64,000 nucleotides of DNA from Jatrophihabitans sp. GAS493 (GTDB lineage: Bacteria; Actinomycetota; Actinomycetes; Mycobacteriales; Jatrophihabitantaceae): contig NZ_LT907982.1 of assembly GCF_900230215.1 (NCBI RefSeq), positions 1,984,001 through 2,048,000 on the forward strand, written 5' to 3'. Shown here piece by piece: positions 19,270 through 30,311 of the stretch. Each line of letters begins with the position of its first letter. Position 1 is the first letter of the stretch. The notes under the pieces are model-generated. The model was not told the DNA's origin. It ran no database searches and saw nothing but the letters and a program-made list of their open reading frames with translations. A program made the translations under genes and the position numbers.

Positions 19270-20106
19270 ATGGGAATTCGCAAATACAAGCCGACTACGC
19301 CGGGCCGGCGTGGCTCGTCGGTCGCCGACTTCGTCGAGCTCACCCGCACGACGCCGGAGAAGTCGCTGGTTCGCCCGCTGCACAACAAGGGTGGCCGTAA
19401 CAACACCGGTCGCATCACCACCCGTCACCAGGGTGGTGGCCACAAGCGGGCCTACCGCGTCATCGACTTCCGTCGCCACGACAAGGACGGTGTCCCCGCG
19501 GTCGTAGCCGAGATCGAGTACGACCCGAACCGCACCGCGCGCATCGCGCTGCTGCACTACGCGGACGGCGAGAAGCGCTACATCATCGCTCCGCGCCTGC
19601 TCAAGCAGGGTGACCGCATCGAGAACGGCCCGGGCGCTGACATCAAGCCCGGAAACGCTCTCCCGCTGCGCAACATCCCCACGGGTACGGTCGTGCACAA
19701 CGTCGAGCTGCGCCCGGGTGGCGGGGCCAAGATCGCCCGCTCCGCCGGTTCGAGCATCCAGCTCGTGGCCAAGGACGGACCGTACGCCCAGCTGCGTCTG
19801 CCCTCCGGCGAGATCCGCAACGTCGACCTGCGCTGCCGCGCGACGGTCGGCGAGGTCGGTAACGCCGAGCAGAGCAACATCAACTGGGGCAAGGCCGGCC
19901 GCATGCGCTGGAAGGGCAAGCGCCCGACCGTCCGCGGTGTCGCCATGAACCCGGTTGACCACCCGCACGGTGGTGGCGAGGGCAAGACGTCCGGTGGACG
20001 TCACCCGGTGAACCCGGCCGGTAAGCCCGAGGGCCGCACCCGCCGCGCCAACAAGGCCAGCGACAAGATGATCGTCCGCCGTCGCAAGACGAACAAGAAG
20101 CGTTAA
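19270..20106 (+). CDS. rplB: 50S ribosomal protein L2
   Basis: A 278-aa L2, normal length, essential for subunit association and the peptidyl-transferase centre. The C-terminal [14 protein letters not shown] motif with the functionally important His is intact. ATG follows a short 19-nt gap with a GGAAACGG-type Shine-Dalgarno. Confidence 0.98.
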   Translation: MGIRKYKPTTPGRRGSSVADFVELTRTTPEKSLVRPLHNKGGRNNTGRITTRHQGGGHKRAYRVIDFRRHDKDGVPAVVAEIEYDPNRTARIALLHYADGEKRYIIAPRLLKQGDRIENGPGADIKPGNALPLRNIPTGTVVHNVELRPGGGAKIARSAGSSIQLVAKDGPYAQLRLPSGEIRNVDLRCRATVGEVGNAEQSNINWGKAGRMRWKGKRPTVRGVAMNPVDHPHGGGEGKTSGGRHPVNPAGKPEGRTRRANKASDKMIVRRRKTNKKR

Positions 20107-20118
20107 GAGGACTAGAAG

Positions 20119-20400
20119 ATGCCACGCAGTTTGAAGAAGGGTCCGTTCGTCGACGACCACCTCCTGAAGAAGGTCGACGCTCAGAACGACAAGGGCACCA
20201 AGATCGTCATCAAGACGTGGTCGCGGCGCTCGACGATCATCCCCGACATGCTCGGACACACGATCGCCGTTCACGACGGTCGCAAGCACGTTCCGGTCTT
20301 CGTCACCGAAGGCATGGTCGGCCACAAGCTGGGCGAGTTCGCGCTCACCCGCACCTTCCGTGGCCACATCAAAGACGACCGTCGCTCCCGGCGCGGCTGA
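20119..20400 (+). CDS. rpsS: 30S ribosomal protein S19
   Basis: A 93-aa S19 in the 30S head, with [18 protein letters not shown] at the start and [15 protein letters not shown] near the end. GAGGA precedes the ATG. Confidence 0.98.
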   Translation: MPRSLKKGPFVDDHLLKKVDAQNDKGTKIVIKTWSRRSTIIPDMLGHTIAVHDGRKHVPVFVTEGMVGHKLGEFALTRTFRGHIKDDRRSRRG

Positions 20401-20453
20401 GTCAAGACAAAGTCAGCCAGCTAGAAGCCGACGAGACTAAGAAGAGGAAAGTA

Positions 20454-20855
20454 ATGGTTGCCAACCCTGAAACGGACGAAGTTCGCACCGCCATCGCGCG
20501 TGCGGCGAATGTCCGGGTCACGCCGATGAAGGCGCGCCGCGTCATCGACCTCATCCGCAACATGCCTGCCGACCAGGCGCTGTCGGTGCTGAAGTTCGCA
20601 CCGCAGGCTGCGAGCGAGCCGGTGGCGAAGGTGCTCGCCAGCGCCGTCGCCAACGCCGAGCACAACTTCCAGCTCGACCCGGACACGCTCTTCGTTTCGC
20701 GTGCCTTCGTCGACGAGGGACCGACGCTCAAGCGTTTCCGTCCGCGTGCCCAGGGTCGGGCCTTCCGTATCCGCAAGCGCACGAGCCACATCACCATCGA
20801 GGTTGAGTCGATCGCGACCGCTTCGAAGGCTGTACAGAAGGGACGGACCCGCTAA
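20454..20855 (+). CDS. rplV: 50S ribosomal protein L22
   Basis: A 133-aa L22. I used the ATG at 20454 ([20 protein letters not shown]), preceded by GAGGAAA; the longer open frame upstream runs through rpsS in another frame. The tunnel-loop region [19 protein letters not shown] is intact, so no macrolide-resistance deletion is seen. Its stop overlaps the rpsC start. Confidence 0.97.
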   Translation: MVANPETDEVRTAIARAANVRVTPMKARRVIDLIRNMPADQALSVLKFAPQAASEPVAKVLASAVANAEHNFQLDPDTLFVSRAFVDEGPTLKRFRPRAQGRAFRIRKRTSHITIEVESIATASKAVQKGRTR

Positions 20856-21808
20856 TGGGTCAGAAAGTAAACCCGAACGGGTTCCGCCTCGGTATCAGCA
20901 CCGACTTCAAGTCGCGCTGGTTCGCCGACAAGCAGTACGCGGCGTACGTCAAAGAAGACGTCCAGATCCGCAAGCTGATGGCGACCGGTATGGACCGCGC
21001 CGGCATCTCCAAGGTCGAGATCGAGCGCACCCGTGACCGGGTCCGCGTGGACATCCACACGGCCCGCCCCGGCATCGTCATCGGTCGCCGTGGCGCCGAG
21101 GCCGACCGCATCCGTGGCCAGCTGGAGAAGTTGACCGGTAAGCAGGTCCAGCTCAACATCCTCGAGGTGAAGAACCCCGAGGGTGACGCGCAGCTGGTAG
21201 CTCAGGGCGTGGCGGAGCAGCTCTCCAACCGAGTCAGCTTCCGTCGGGCGATGCGTAAGAGCATGCAGTCCGCGCAGAAGAGCCCGGGCGTGCAGGGCAT
21301 CCGTGTGCAGTGCTCGGGCCGCCTCGGTGGCGCCGAGATGAGCCGCTCGGAGTTCTACCGCGAGGGCCGCGTTCCGCTGCACACGCTGCGCGCGAACATC
21401 GACTATGGCTTCTTCGAGGCCAAGACGACCTTCGGGCGCATCGGCGTCAAGGTCTGGATCTACAAGGGCGAGGTGCCGACCGGTTCGCGCACCGAGCGCG
21501 AGGCTGCGGTCGCGGCTGAGGCGCTGCGTCAGCGTCGTGACCGTCCGGCCAGCAGCAGCCGCCCGCGTCGCTCCGGCTCGCAGGGCACGACCGGCGTCTC
21601 CACCGAAGCCGGCCGCGCCGCATCCGAGGGCCCGACCACCGCGGCTCCCGTCGAGGACGCGGTCGTCGAGACCCCGGCCATCGACACCGGTGTGGCCGAG
21701 ACTCCCGGAGCCTCCACCGCCGTCGTCGAGACGGTTGCGGGCAGCGACGTGTCGGCGGCCGAGATCGCCACCGCTATGGCAACAGACAGCACAGAGACGG
21801 AGAGCTGA
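20855..21808 (+). CDS. rpsC: 30S ribosomal protein S3 with a long C-terminal tail
   Basis: The S3 core (KH domain with [14 protein letters not shown] and the MRKSMQSAQ helix) covers about 210 residues. The protein is 317 aa, so some 90-100 extra residues follow: an Arg/Ser segment, then an Ala/Val/Glu/Thr-rich acidic low-complexity tail. S3 sits at the mRNA entry pore, where a flexible tail could contact mRNA or the helicase site, but this is speculation. Coupled to rplV. Confidence 0.97.
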   Translation: MGQKVNPNGFRLGISTDFKSRWFADKQYAAYVKEDVQIRKLMATGMDRAGISKVEIERTRDRVRVDIHTARPGIVIGRRGAEADRIRGQLEKLTGKQVQLNILEVKNPEGDAQLVAQGVAEQLSNRVSFRRAMRKSMQSAQKSPGVQGIRVQCSGRLGGAEMSRSEFYREGRVPLHTLRANIDYGFFEAKTTFGRIGVKVWIYKGEVPTGSRTEREAAVAAEALRQRRDRPASSSRPRRSGSQGTTGVSTEAGRAASEGPTTAAPVEDAVVETPAIDTGVAETPGASTAVVETVAGSDVSAAEIATAMATDSTETES

Positions 21809-21811
21809 GTC

Positions 21812-22231
21812 ATGCTCATCCCACGGCGCGTCAAGCACCGCAAGCAGCACCACCCGACCCGGCGCGGCCAGGCCTCGGGCGGTACCCGAGTGACGTTCGG
21901 TGAGTACGGCATCCAGGCTCTCGAGCCGGCCTACGTCACCAACCGCCAGATCGAGTCCGCGCGTATCGCCATCAACCGGCACATCCGCCGTGGCGGCAAG
22001 GTCTGGATCAACATTTACCCCGACCGCCCGCTGACCAAGAAGCCGGCCGAGACCCGCATGGGTTCCGGTAAGGGTTCGCCGGAGTGGTGGATCGCCAACG
22101 TCAAGCCCGGACGCGTGCTGTTCGAGCTGACCTACCCCAACGAGGCCACCGCCCGCGAGGCGCTGACCCGTGCCATCCACAAGCTGCCGATGAAGTGCCG
22201 CATTGTGAAGCGTGAAGCAGGTGACATCTAA
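21812..22231 (+). CDS. rplP: 50S ribosomal protein L16
   Basis: A 139-aa L16 with [13 protein letters not shown] at the start and the [18 protein letters not shown] segment near the A-site tRNA elbow. The stop overlaps the rpmC start. Confidence 0.98.
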   Translation: MLIPRRVKHRKQHHPTRRGQASGGTRVTFGEYGIQALEPAYVTNRQIESARIAINRHIRRGGKVWINIYPDRPLTKKPAETRMGSGKGSPEWWIANVKPGRVLFELTYPNEATAREALTRAIHKLPMKCRIVKREAGDI

Positions 22232-22464
22232 TGACCAGCCCCAGTGAGTTGCGGGAACTGCACGACGACGAACTGAAGACCCGTCTGCACGAAGCGAAGG
22301 AAGACCTCTTCAAGCTTCGCTTCCAGATGGCGACGGGACAGCTCGATGACAACCGTCGCCTGCGCACCGTCCGTCACGACATCGGCCGGATCTACACGAT
22401 CCTGCGCGAGCGTGAGCTCGGCCTCTCGGTCGCCCCGGCCGAGGCTGAGTCGGCGGCCAAGTAG
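22231..22464 (+). CDS. rpmC: 50S ribosomal protein L29
   Basis: A 77-aa L29 beside L23 at the tunnel exit. Typical helical hairpin: [20 protein letters not shown], then [12 protein letters not shown]. Translationally coupled to rplP. Confidence 0.97.
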   Translation: MTSPSELRELHDDELKTRLHEAKEDLFKLRFQMATGQLDDNRRLRTVRHDIGRIYTILRERELGLSVAPAEAESAAK

Positions 22465-22499
22465 TACATGAACGCAATGAAGATGATGGAGAAGATGGC

Positions 22500-22784
22500 A
22501 TGACCGACAAAGCAACGGAAGCCGCGCCCGCGCGCGACACCTTCCGCAAGACCCGCGAGGGCCTGGTCGTCAGCGACAAGATGGACAAGACCGTCGTGGT
22601 CGCTGTCGAGGACCGCGTCAAGCACCCCCTCTACGGCAAGGTCATCCGCCGCACGAACAAGCTCAAGGCGCACGACGAGAGCAACGCAGTCGGCGTCGGC
22701 GACCGCGTGCTGCTGATGGAGACCCGACCGCTGTCGGCCACCAAGCGCTGGCGCGTCGTCGAGGTCATCGAGAAGGCCAAGTAA
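22500..22784 (+). CDS. rpsQ: 30S ribosomal protein S17
   Basis: A 94-aa S17, an early 16S rRNA binder with an OB fold. The segments [17 protein letters not shown] and [14 protein letters not shown] are conserved. The first 15 residues are a short Ala-rich extension. It ends the S10 operon; 103 nt separate it from rplN. Confidence 0.97.
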   Translation: MTDKATEAAPARDTFRKTREGLVVSDKMDKTVVVAVEDRVKHPLYGKVIRRTNKLKAHDESNAVGVGDRVLLMETRPLSATKRWRVVEVIEKAK

Positions 22785-22887
22785 GCATCTCGTCCAGCAA
22801 GTCTCAATAACTCGAAATACCAACGGGTGTCATCGTCGGGTTCGCAGGAGTGCGGGCAGCGGGTGACACAGAGCAGGGAGTACAGAA

Positions 22888-23256
22888 GTGATTCAGCAGG
22901 AGTCGCGACTTCGAGTCGCCGACAACACCGGTGCAAAGGAGATCCTCTGCATCCGCGTGATGGGTGGCTCGGGTCGGCGCTACGCCGGAATCGGGGACAT
23001 CATCGTCGCCACCGTCAAGGACGCGCTGCCCGGTGCAGGTGTCAAGAAGGGCGACGTCGTCAAGGCGGTCATCGTCCGTACCGTTAAGGAACGGCGCCGT
23101 CCCGACGGCAGCTACATCCGTTTCGACGAGAACGCCGCCGTTCTCATCAAGGCTGATGGCGAGCCGCGTGGTACCCGAATCTTCGGTCCCGTCGGTCGCG
23201 AACTGCGTGACAAGAAGTTCATGAAGATCATTTCTCTCGCTCCTGAGGTGCTGTAA
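22888..23256 (+). CDS. rplN: 50S ribosomal protein L14
   Basis: A 122-aa L14 with a GTG start ([18 protein letters not shown]) behind GCAGGGAG. It lies at the subunit interface. First gene of the spc cluster. Confidence 0.98.
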   Translation: MIQQESRLRVADNTGAKEILCIRVMGGSGRRYAGIGDIIVATVKDALPGAGVKKGDVVKAVIVRTVKERRRPDGSYIRFDENAAVLIKADGEPRGTRIFGPVGRELRDKKFMKIISLAPEVL

Positions 23257-23258
23257 AG

Positions 23259-23576
23259 ATGAAGATCAAGAAGGGCGACACCGTAGTGGTGATCGCTGGA
23301 AAAGACCGCGGCGTGAAGGGCAAGGTCCTGGCGGCCAACCCCGAGACGGGCAAGGTCATCGTCGAGGGCGTCAACCGCATCAAGAAGCACGTCGCGATGT
23401 CGACGACTGCCCGCGGCGCCAAGACCGGTGGCATCGAGACGATCGAAGCCGCGATCGCTGCAAGCAAGGTGATGGTCGTCGATGGTGACGGCAACGCGAC
23501 CCGTGTGGGATACCGCCGTGACGAAGAAGGACGTAACGTCCGCGTCTCGCGTCGGTCTGGAAAGGACCTGAAGTGA
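23259..23576 (+). CDS. rplX: 50S ribosomal protein L24
   Basis: A 105-aa L24, a 50S assembly initiator with a KOW motif at the N-terminus ([19 protein letters not shown]). It starts 2 nt after rplN and overlaps rplE by 4 nt (GTGA). Confidence 0.98.
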   Translation: MKIKKGDTVVVIAGKDRGVKGKVLAANPETGKVIVEGVNRIKKHVAMSTTARGAKTGGIETIEAAIAASKVMVVDGDGNATRVGYRRDEEGRNVRVSRRSGKDLK

Positions 23577-24145
23577 CTGCCGCATCAACGTCGGAGCAGG
23601 CTGCTCCGCGTCTCAAGACCCGCTATCGCGAGGAGATCGTGCCGGCGCTGAAGGATCAGTTCTCCTTCGGCAACCCGATGCAGATCCCCGGTCTGACCAA
23701 GATCGTCGTCAACATGGGTGTCGGCGCCGCAGCGCGGGATGCCAAGCTCATCGAGCCGGCTGTCCGCGACCTGACCCTCATCACCGGCCAGAAGCCGTTG
23801 GTGCAGAAGGCCCGCAAGTCGATTGCGCAGTTCAAGCTGCGCGAGGGCATGCCGATCGGCGCGAAGGTCACTCTCCGCGGCGACCGCATGTGGGAGTTCC
23901 TGGACCGCCTGCTCTCGCTGGCGCTGCCTCGTATCCGTGACTTCCGGGGCCTCTCGCCGCAGCAGTTCGACGGTAACGGCAACTACACCTTCGGTCTGAA
24001 CGAGCAGTCGATGTTCGTCGAGATCGATCCGGACTCGATCGACCGTCCCCGCGGTATGGACATCACCATCGTCACCACCGCCGCTAACGACGACGAAGGA
24101 CGCGCGCTGCTCAAGGCGCTCGGCTTCCCGTTCAAGGAGAACTGA
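23573..24145 (+). CDS. rplE: 50S ribosomal protein L5
   Basis: A 190-aa L5, which binds 5S rRNA and P-site tRNA. Conserved segments include [28 protein letters not shown] and [20 protein letters not shown]. The GTG start overlaps the rplX stop. Confidence 0.98.
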   Translation: MTAASTSEQAAPRLKTRYREEIVPALKDQFSFGNPMQIPGLTKIVVNMGVGAAARDAKLIEPAVRDLTLITGQKPLVQKARKSIAQFKLREGMPIGAKVTLRGDRMWEFLDRLLSLALPRIRDFRGLSPQQFDGNGNYTFGLNEQSMFVEIDPDSIDRPRGMDITIVTTAANDDEGRALLKALGFPFKEN

Positions 24146-24150
24146 GCCAG

Positions 24151-24336
24151 ATGGCTAAGAAGGCACTAGTTAACAAGGCTGCGGCCAAGCCGAAGTTTGC
24201 GGTTCGCGGTTACACCCGCTGCCAGCGCTGCGGTCGTTCGCACTCGGTGTACCAGAAGTTCGGCCTGTGCCGGATCTGCCTGCGCGAGATGGCGCACGCC
24301 GGCGAGCTGCCAGGCGTCACCAAGTCGTCCTGGTAA
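24151..24336 (+). CDS. rpsN: 30S ribosomal protein S14, zinc-binding short form
   Basis: A 61-aa type Z S14. Four cysteines in two CxxC pairs (CQRC and CRIC) form the zinc site, so this is the C+ paralogue used under zinc-replete conditions. Six nt after rplE. A hairpin follows about 30 nt downstream. Confidence 0.97.
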   Translation: MAKKALVNKAAAKPKFAVRGYTRCQRCGRSHSVYQKFGLCRICLREMAHAGELPGVTKSSW

Positions 24337-24366
24337 GTCCAGTACGACTGCGTTAGCAGCACCGTT

Positions 24367-24388
24367 GTGGCGCCGTCCCCGGCGCTAC
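24367..24388 (+). terminator. Hairpin in the rpsN-rpsH gap
   Basis: GTGGCGCCG and CGGCGCTAC pair over 9 bp with one G-U wobble around a TCCC loop. It lies 30 nt past rpsN, in the largest gap of the spc cluster (183 bp). It has no U-tract; it could be an attenuator or a processing site. Confidence 0.4.
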
Positions 24389-24475
24389 ACCCAAGACTCC
24401 CGGCGGCCAGCGATTTGGTTACCGGTCGGCGATCAGGCAGACTTGTCTGGTTGAACAACATTACTTCGCGATAGG

Positions 24476-24493
24476 CCCGCTCGACTGAGCGGG
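24476..24493 (+). other. Second hairpin before rpsH
   Basis: CCCGCTC-GACT-GAGCGGG is a perfect 7-bp stem with a tetraloop, 26 nt upstream of the rpsH start. In E. coli the spc operon is autoregulated by S8 binding an mRNA stem near rplE; this stem does not show the S8-site consensus to my eye, so its role is open. Confidence 0.35.
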
Positions 24494-24519
24494 AACCGCG
24501 CGAGAAAGCAGAGCAATAC

Positions 24520-24927
24520 ATGACTATGACTGACCCGATTGCGGACATGCTGACGCGTCTTCGCAACGCGAACTCAGCCTTCCACGACACGGTGGTGATG
24601 CCTCACTCGAAGTTGAAGGGGCACATCGCGGAGATCTTGAAGGAGCAGGGCTACATCGGTGGGTTCCACATCACCGACACCCCCGAAGGCCAGCCCGGCA
24701 AGCTCCTCGTCCTCGACCTGAAGTACGGACCGAACCGCGAGCGCAGCATTGCTGGCGTGCGCCGGGTCTCCAAGCCAGGTCTGCGTGTCTATGCCAAGTC
24801 GACCGGACTGCCCCGTGTGCTGGGTGGGCTCGGCGTCGCCATCATCTCAACGTCCACCGGACTGTTGACCGACAAGCAAGCCGCCAAGCGCGGTGTGGGC
24901 GGGGAAGTCCTCGCCTACGTCTGGTAA
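24520..24927 (+). CDS. rpsH: 30S ribosomal protein S8
   Basis: A 135-aa S8 with [18 protein letters not shown] at the start and the [14 protein letters not shown] segment near the end. Central-domain assembly protein and, in other bacteria, repressor of the spc operon. Confidence 0.98.
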   Translation: MTMTDPIADMLTRLRNANSAFHDTVVMPHSKLKGHIAEILKEQGYIGGFHITDTPEGQPGKLLVLDLKYGPNRERSIAGVRRVSKPGLRVYAKSTGLPRVLGGLGVAIISTSTGLLTDKQAAKRGVGGEVLAYVW

Positions 24928-24940
24928 AGGAAGAAGCAGC

Positions 24941-25480
24941 ATGAGTCGCATTGGAAGGCTGCCGATTCCCGTCCCAGGCGGGGTCGACGTCACGATTGAC
25001 GGGCAGCAAGTCACAGTCAAGGGCCCGAAGGGGTCCCTCAGCCACACGGTCGCCGAGCCGATCAGCGTGGACAAGGCCGAAGACGGCTCCCTCGAAGTCG
25101 CTCGTCCGAACGACGAGCGTCAGTCGAAGGCACTTCACGGCCTGTCCCGCACGCTGATCGCCAACATGGTCACCGGTGTCACCACCGGCTACGTGAAGAC
25201 CATGGAGATCGTCGGCACCGGTTACCGTGTCGCGGCCAAGGGCTCGGACCTCGAGTTCGCCCTCGGCTTCTCGCACCCGGTACTGGTCACGGCGCCGGAC
25301 GGCATCACGTTCAAGGTCGAGGCCCCGACCCGCTTCACCGTCGAGGGCATCGACAAGCAGAAGGTCGGCGAGGTCTCGGCGAACATCCGCAAGCTGCGCA
25401 AGCCCGACCCGTACAAGGGCAAGGGCGTGCGGTACCAGGGCGAAGTTGTCCGCCGCAAAGCCGGAAAGACAGGTAAGTAA
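24941..25480 (+). CDS. rplF: 50S ribosomal protein L6
   Basis: A 179-aa L6, normal length. I used the ATG at 24941 ([17 protein letters not shown]) behind GGAAGAAG; the open frame extends upstream but overlaps rpsH. The C-terminal [16 protein letters not shown] motif is intact. Confidence 0.98.
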   Translation: MSRIGRLPIPVPGGVDVTIDGQQVTVKGPKGSLSHTVAEPISVDKAEDGSLEVARPNDERQSKALHGLSRTLIANMVTGVTTGYVKTMEIVGTGYRVAAKGSDLEFALGFSHPVLVTAPDGITFKVEAPTRFTVEGIDKQKVGEVSANIRKLRKPDPYKGKGVRYQGEVVRRKAGKTGK

Positions 25481-25483
25481 GCC

Positions 25484-25873
25484 ATGGCCGCATCCTCGAT
25501 TCTCAAGAAGGCCCGCCGCTCCGCCGGCATTTCGGCCACCCGTCGGGTCTCGAAATCCCGTCGTCACTTCCGGCTGCGCAAGAAGGTCGTCGGCAGTGCC
25601 GAGCGTCCGCGTCTGGTCGTCACCCGCTCGTCGCGTCACCTGTTCGCGCAGGTTGTCGACGACAGCCTGGGCAAGACACTGGCTTCGGTCTCGACCTACA
25701 AGCTGACCGACGGCAACAAGACCGCGCAGGCCACCCTCGTCGGCGGCAAGCTCGCCGAGGCGGCCAAGGCGGCCGGCATCACCAAGGTCGTCTTCGACCG
25801 GGGTGGCGCCACTTACACCGGGCGTATCGCGGCTTTCGCCGACGCTGCCCGTGAAGGCGGTCTCGAGTTCTGA
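25484..25873 (+). CDS. rplR: 50S ribosomal protein L18
   Basis: A 129-aa L18, a 5S rRNA-binding protein. Conserved features include [20 protein letters not shown] and the [20 protein letters not shown] segment. Three nt after rplF. Confidence 0.98.
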   Translation: MAASSILKKARRSAGISATRRVSKSRRHFRLRKKVVGSAERPRLVVTRSSRHLFAQVVDDSLGKTLASVSTYKLTDGNKTAQATLVGGKLAEAAKAAGITKVVFDRGGATYTGRIAAFADAAREGGLEF

Positions 25874-25925
25874 TGAGCAACCGCCACACTGCAATGAACG
25901 TAAAGATGATTGGAAGGAACGGCTG

Positions 25926-26588
25926 ATGCCCGGACCACAGCGCACAGGTCGCACCGGTGCCGCCGGCGGCGGCAACGACCGCGGCGGCAATGAGCGCGGC
26001 GGCAACGACCGCGGCGGTCGTGGCGGACGCGAAGGCGGACGTGACGGTGGACGCGGCAATGACCGTGCCGAGAAGAGTGCCTACCTCGAGCGGGTAGTCA
26101 CGATCAACCGAGTCGCCAAGGTCGTCAAGGGTGGTCGTCGCTTCAGCTTCACCGCCCTGGTCGTCGTCGGCGACGGTGACGGCACGGTCGGCGTCGGCTA
26201 CGGCAAGGCCAAGGAAGTTCCGGCCGCGATCGCCAAGGGCGTCGAGGCTGCTCGCAAGAACTTCTTCAAGGTCCCGCGCATCCAGCAGACCATCCCGCAC
26301 CCGGTTCAGGGTGAGAAGGCCGCTGGCGTCGTGCTCCTCAAGCCGGCCAGCCCCGGTACCGGTGTTATCGCCGGTGGCCCGGTGCGTGCCGTTCTCGAGT
26401 GCGCCGGCATCCACGACGTGCTGAGCAAGTCCCTCGGCTCAGACAACCCGATCAACATCGTGCACGCCACGGTGGCTGCCCTGCAGCAGCTCGTCCGTCC
26501 GGAAGAGGTTGCGGCTCGCCGTGGCCTGCCGCTGGAAGACGTCGCTCCTGCCGGTCTGCTCCGTGCCCGCGCCGGCCAGACGAGTTAG
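25926..26588 (+). CDS. rpsE: 30S ribosomal protein S5 with a Gly/Arg-rich N-terminal extension
   Basis: A 220-aa S5. I used the ATG at 25926, behind a GGAACGGCTG stretch. About 40 extra N-terminal residues are [12 protein letters not shown]-type repeats, a nucleic-acid-binding composition. The core then starts with [20 protein letters not shown] and is complete. S5 lies at the mRNA entry channel and is involved in fidelity. The extension is coded by imperfect 12-15-bp repeats (25968-26055). Confidence 0.97.
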   Translation: MPGPQRTGRTGAAGGGNDRGGNERGGNDRGGRGGREGGRDGGRGNDRAEKSAYLERVVTINRVAKVVKGGRRFSFTALVVVGDGDGTVGVGYGKAKEVPAAIAKGVEAARKNFFKVPRIQQTIPHPVQGEKAAGVVLLKPASPGTGVIAGGPVRAVLECAGIHDVLSKSLGSDNPINIVHATVAALQQLVRPEEVAARRGLPLEDVAPAGLLRARAGQTS

Positions 26589-26599
26589 GAGGCTGAACC

Positions 26600-26782
26600 A
26601 TGAGCCGCCTGAAGATCACCCAGACGAAGTCCGGGATCGGCTACAAGCAGAACCAGCGTGAGACGCTGCGTTCCCTCGGCTTGAAGCGGATGCGCGACAC
26701 CGTAATCAAAGAAGACCGTCCCGAGATCCGCGGCATGATCAACACTGTGCCGCACCTGGTAACGGTCGAGGAGGTTGACTAA
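26600..26782 (+). CDS. rpmD: 50S ribosomal protein L30
   Basis: A 60-aa L30 with the [20 protein letters not shown] start and the [10 protein letters not shown] end. Behind AGGAGG; the stop overlaps the rplO start. Confidence 0.97.
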   Translation: MSRLKITQTKSGIGYKQNQRETLRSLGLKRMRDTVIKEDRPEIRGMINTVPHLVTVEEVD

Positions 26783-27234
26783 TGACTAACGGACCACTGA
26801 AGGTTCACCACCTTCGCCCGGCCGAGGGCGCGCACACCAAGAAGACCCGCGTGGGTCGCGGTGAGGCGAGCAAGGGTAAGACCGCCGGTCGCGGTACCAA
26901 GGGTACGAAGGCCCGCTACCAGGTTCCCGCCCGCTTCGAGGGTGGCCAGATGCCGATTCACATGCGTCTGCCCAAGCTCAAGGGCTTCACGAACCGCTTC
27001 CGCGTCGAGTACCAGGTCGTGAACCTGGATCGCCTCGCGGAGCTCTTCCCGAACGGCGGAACGATCGGTGTCGACGAGCTCGTCGCCGCCGGCGCGGTCC
27101 GCAAGGGCCAGCTGGTCAAGGTTCTCGGCGACGGGGACCTGGGCAGCGTCAAGCTCGACATCACCGCGAACAAGTTCTCGGGTTCCGCCCGTGAGAAGAT
27201 CGCGGCCGCTGGCGGAAGCGTCACCGATCTGTAG
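26782..27234 (+). CDS. rplO: 50S ribosomal protein L15
   Basis: A 150-aa L15, a late 50S assembly protein, with the Gly-rich [20 protein letters not shown]-terminus. A 212-bp gap before secY suggests a possible internal promoter, though I cannot pick one with confidence. Confidence 0.97.
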   Translation: MTNGPLKVHHLRPAEGAHTKKTRVGRGEASKGKTAGRGTKGTKARYQVPARFEGGQMPIHMRLPKLKGFTNRFRVEYQVVNLDRLAELFPNGGTIGVDELVAAGAVRKGQLVKVLGDGDLGSVKLDITANKFSGSAREKIAAAGGSVTDL

Positions 27235-27446
27235 CATCAGACTTCGTGTTTCTGTACCACCGTGGGCACGGCGGACGAGGACCAATTCACCCCGAATCGG
27301 ACTCGCCGCTGTGCCTTCGGTGCAGATGCGCTAGCCTGACCCGGTGCTGCGTTCTCGCGTAGCCCTTAAACTTTCCGTATCTGAAGCTATTCAACCGGTA
27401 GCCAAGTAGCGCGATCCCAGCGATCGCCTCGTCCGCAGGAGGATCC

Positions 27447-28754
27447 GTGCTCAGTGCCTTTGCCTCGGCATTCCGCACGCCAGATCTGCGAAAGAAGTTG
27501 CTCTTCACCTTCGCGATGATCGCGGTGTACCGACTCGGAGCATCCGTTCCGACTCCGAACACCAGTAGCAAGGGCATCAGCGACTGCATTACGCAGGGCG
27601 CGAATGGCGCCAACAAGGACATCTACTCGCTGATCAACCTGTTCTCAGGTGGCGCGCTACTGAAGCTCTCGGTCTTCGCGCTCGGCATCATGCCGTACAT
27701 CACCGCCAGCATCATCATCCAGTTGCTCGTCGTGGTGATCCCGCGATTCGATGCGTTGAAGAAGGAGGGGCAGTCCGGACAGCAGAAGCTGACTCAGTAC
27801 AGCCGCTACCTGACCATCGGTCTGGCCATCCTGCAGTCCACCGGCTTCATCGCCCTGGCCCGCACCCAGCAGCTGTTCCCCGGCTGTACCTCTCAGATCC
27901 TCTACCGCGAAGACATCTTCACCCTCGGCACGATGGTCATCTGTATGACCGCGGGCACCTCCATCATCATGTGGATGGGCGAGATGGTCACCGACCGTGG
28001 CGTCGGCAACGGTATGAGCGTCCTGATGTTCACCTCGATCGCCGCTCGCATCCCGAGTGAGGGCAACGCGATCCTGAAGAACAGCGGTGGCTTCGCCTTC
28101 TTCCTGATCATCTGCCTCGGCCTGGCGATCATCGCGGCCGTGGTCTTCGTGGAGCAGGCCCAGCGGCGGATCCCGGTTCAGTACGCGAAGCGAATGGTGG
28201 GGCGGCGCCAGTTCGGCGGTACTTCGACCTACCTGCCGTTGAAGGTCAACCAGGCCGGCGTCATTCCGGTGATCTTCGCGTCCTCGCTGCTCTACATTCC
28301 GCAGCTCATCTCACAGTTGGTCGGTTCGACGTCGGGCACGTTCTACCGCTACGTGAACAACTACATCATCAACCAGCAGTCGGCCGTGCACATCGCGATC
28401 TACTTCGCGTTGATCATCTTCTTCGCCTACTTCTACGTCAGCATCACGTTCAACCCTGAAGAGCGCGCGGACGATATGAAGAAGTACGGCGGCTTCATCC
28501 CGGGTATCCGCCCCGGCCGCCCGACCGCTGAGTACCTCGCGTTCGTGCTGTCGCGGATCACACTCCCCGGCGCGATCTACCTCGGTATCATCGCGGTACT
28601 GCCGAACCTGTTCTTCTCCGTGTCCGGCGGCAACAACCAGAACTTCCCGTTCGGTGGCACCGCGGTGCTGATCATGGTCGGCGTGGGGCTGGATACCGTG
28701 AAGCAGATCGAGAGCCAGCTGCTTCAGCGCAACTACGAAGGGTTCTTGCGATAG
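27447..28754 (+). CDS. secY: Preprotein translocase subunit SecY
   Basis: A 435-aa channel subunit of the Sec translocon with ten predicted membrane helices. GTG start behind AGGAGG. Conserved cytoplasmic segments such as [17 protein letters not shown] and [13 protein letters not shown] are present. The stop overlaps the adk start (TAGTG), so SecY and Adk are coupled as in other actinobacteria. Confidence 0.98.
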   Translation: MLSAFASAFRTPDLRKKLLFTFAMIAVYRLGASVPTPNTSSKGISDCITQGANGANKDIYSLINLFSGGALLKLSVFALGIMPYITASIIIQLLVVVIPRFDALKKEGQSGQQKLTQYSRYLTIGLAILQSTGFIALARTQQLFPGCTSQILYREDIFTLGTMVICMTAGTSIIMWMGEMVTDRGVGNGMSVLMFTSIAARIPSEGNAILKNSGGFAFFLIICLGLAIIAAVVFVEQAQRRIPVQYAKRMVGRRQFGGTSTYLPLKVNQAGVIPVIFASSLLYIPQLISQLVGSTSGTFYRYVNNYIINQQSAVHIAIYFALIIFFAYFYVSITFNPEERADDMKKYGGFIPGIRPGRPTAEYLAFVLSRITLPGAIYLGIIAVLPNLFFSVSGGNNQNFPFGGTAVLIMVGVGLDTVKQIESQLLQRNYEGFLR

Positions 28755-29407
28755 TGAGGCTAGTGCTCGTAGGCCCCCCTGGAGCGGGCAAAGGAACCCA
28801 GGCCGAGTTCATCGCTGAGAATTTCACGATTCCGAAGATCTCGACCGGCGATATCTTCCGCGCCAACGTCTCGGGTGGTACCGATCTGGGCAAGCTGGCC
28901 AAGAAGTTCATGGACGCCGGAGATCTCGTTCCGGACGAGGTCACCAACGCCATGGTCCGCGACCGGCTTGGTGAGCCGGATGCATCCGACGGCTTCCTGC
29001 TGGACGGCTTCCCGCGCAACGTCGCACAGGCCTACGAGCTCGACAGCATGCTCAATGATCTCGGCTCCTCGCTCGACGTAGTTCTCGAACTCGAGGTCGA
29101 ACACGAAGAGGTCGTGAAGCGGCTATCCGGCCGGCGCACCTGTCGCAACTGTGGCCACGTCTGGCATCTGGAGTACGACCCGCCGACGGTCGTGGGTGTC
29201 TGTGACCGCTGCAGCGGCGAGCTCTACCAGCGTGACGACGACTTCCCGGAGACCGTTCGTCATCGTCTCGAGGTCTACTCCGCTCAGACCTCACCGCTGA
29301 TCGAGTTCTACATCTCGCGTAAGCAGCTGGTACGTATCGACGCCCTCGGCGCCGTCGAGGACGTCACCGACCGCGCGATCGCGGCGCTCTCGGCCGCCCG
29401 CTCCTAG
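28754..29407 (+). CDS. adk: Adenylate kinase, long form with four-Cys LID
   Basis: A 217-aa enzyme (AMP + ATP to 2 ADP). The P-loop GPPGAGKGT is at residues 7-15 and the DGFPRN AMP-binding motif is present. The LID domain carries CRNC and CDRC pairs, a structural zinc site. Mycobacterial Adk lacks this LID (about 181 aa), while many other actinobacteria keep a long form, so this argues against a mycobacterial host. GTG start overlapping the secY stop. Confidence 0.97.
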   Translation: MRLVLVGPPGAGKGTQAEFIAENFTIPKISTGDIFRANVSGGTDLGKLAKKFMDAGDLVPDEVTNAMVRDRLGEPDASDGFLLDGFPRNVAQAYELDSMLNDLGSSLDVVLELEVEHEEVVKRLSGRRTCRNCGHVWHLEYDPPTVVGVCDRCSGELYQRDDDFPETVRHRLEVYSAQTSPLIEFYISRKQLVRIDALGAVEDVTDRAIAALSAARS

Positions 29408-29417
29408 GAGGGGCTCT

Positions 29418-30311
29418 ATGCGCCGTATCCGCAATCAGATCGAGCTGAAGTCGGCCGAGCAGTTCGCCCTGATGCGCGAGGCCGGTCTAGTCGTGGCTCA
29501 GGGGCTCGCGGCGATGCGGGCGGCGGCCGCCCCTGGCGTCTCGACCGCCGACCTGGACGAGGTCGGCCGCGAAGTTCTGGCCAAGGCCGGCGCGGCCTCC
29601 TCCTTCCTGCACTACGACATCGGCACCGGGCCGTACCCAGGGGTCATCTGCGCGTCGGTGAACGATGAGATCGTGCACGGCATCCCGTCCCCGGCGACTG
29701 TGCTGCGCGACGGTGACATCATCTCCATCGACTACGGCGCCATCGTGCACGGCTGGCATGGCGATTCGGCGCTCACCGTGCTCGTGGGTGACGTCAGCGA
29801 TTCGGCCCGAGCGCTCTCGGCAGCCTGTGAGAAGTCGATGTGGGACGGGCTGGCCGCGGCGGTGGTCGGCGGACGTCTCTCGGACATCTCGCACGCGGTC
29901 GAGACGTCGGTGCTGGCCTCTGGCGACGAGTCGGAGTTCGGTCCCTTCGGCATCGTCCAGGGCTACGGCGGCCACGGTATTGGGTCGGCTATGCACATGG
30001 ATCCGCACGTGCTCAACTACGGTCGGCCGGGCCAGGGGCCGAAGCTCACCGCCGGCATGGCACTGGCCATCGAGCCGATGATCACCCTCGGATCTCCAGA
30101 GACATCCGAGCTCGAGGATGGTTGGACCGTAGTGACGGCCGACGGGTCACTCGCGGCGCACTGGGAGCACACCATCGCCCTCTTCGACGACGGCCCGTGG
30201 GTGCTCACCGCCGAGGACGGCGGCCGGGCCGAGTTCGCCGCCCGCGGCCTGACGCTAACCGCCGCCGCCGGCTCACGGTTCGCGCAGCGAGCGGATGACC
30301 CGGGCCGGTGA
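29418..30311 (+). CDS. map: Methionine aminopeptidase, type I
   Basis: A 297-aa metallopeptidase that removes initiator Met. The metal ligands are in SIDYGAIVHGWHGDSA (two Asp), GGHGIGSAMH (His), AIEPM (Glu) and HWEHT (Glu). It follows adk by 10 nt with AGGAGG. Its 3' end overlaps the convergent acyltransferase gene by about 39 nt, so the last dozen residues are unusual or tolerant. Confidence 0.97.
   Translation: MRRIRNQIELKSAEQFALMREAGLVVAQGLAAMRAAAAPGVSTADLDEVGREVLAKAGAASSFLHYDIGTGPYPGVICASVNDEIVHGIPSPATVLRDGDIISIDYGAIVHGWHGDSALTVLVGDVSDSARALSAACEKSMWDGLAAAVVGGRLSDISHAVETSVLASGDESEFGPFGIVQGYGGHGIGSAMHMDPHVLNYGRPGQGPKLTAGMALAIEPMITLGSPETSELEDGWTVVTADGSLAAHWEHTIALFDDGPWVLTAEDGGRAEFAARGLTLTAAAGSRFAQRADDPGR

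Noticed and set aside
20852-22180. 442-aa minus-strand open frame across rpsC and rplP
   Set aside because: Antisense shadow spanning two certain ribosomal protein genes.
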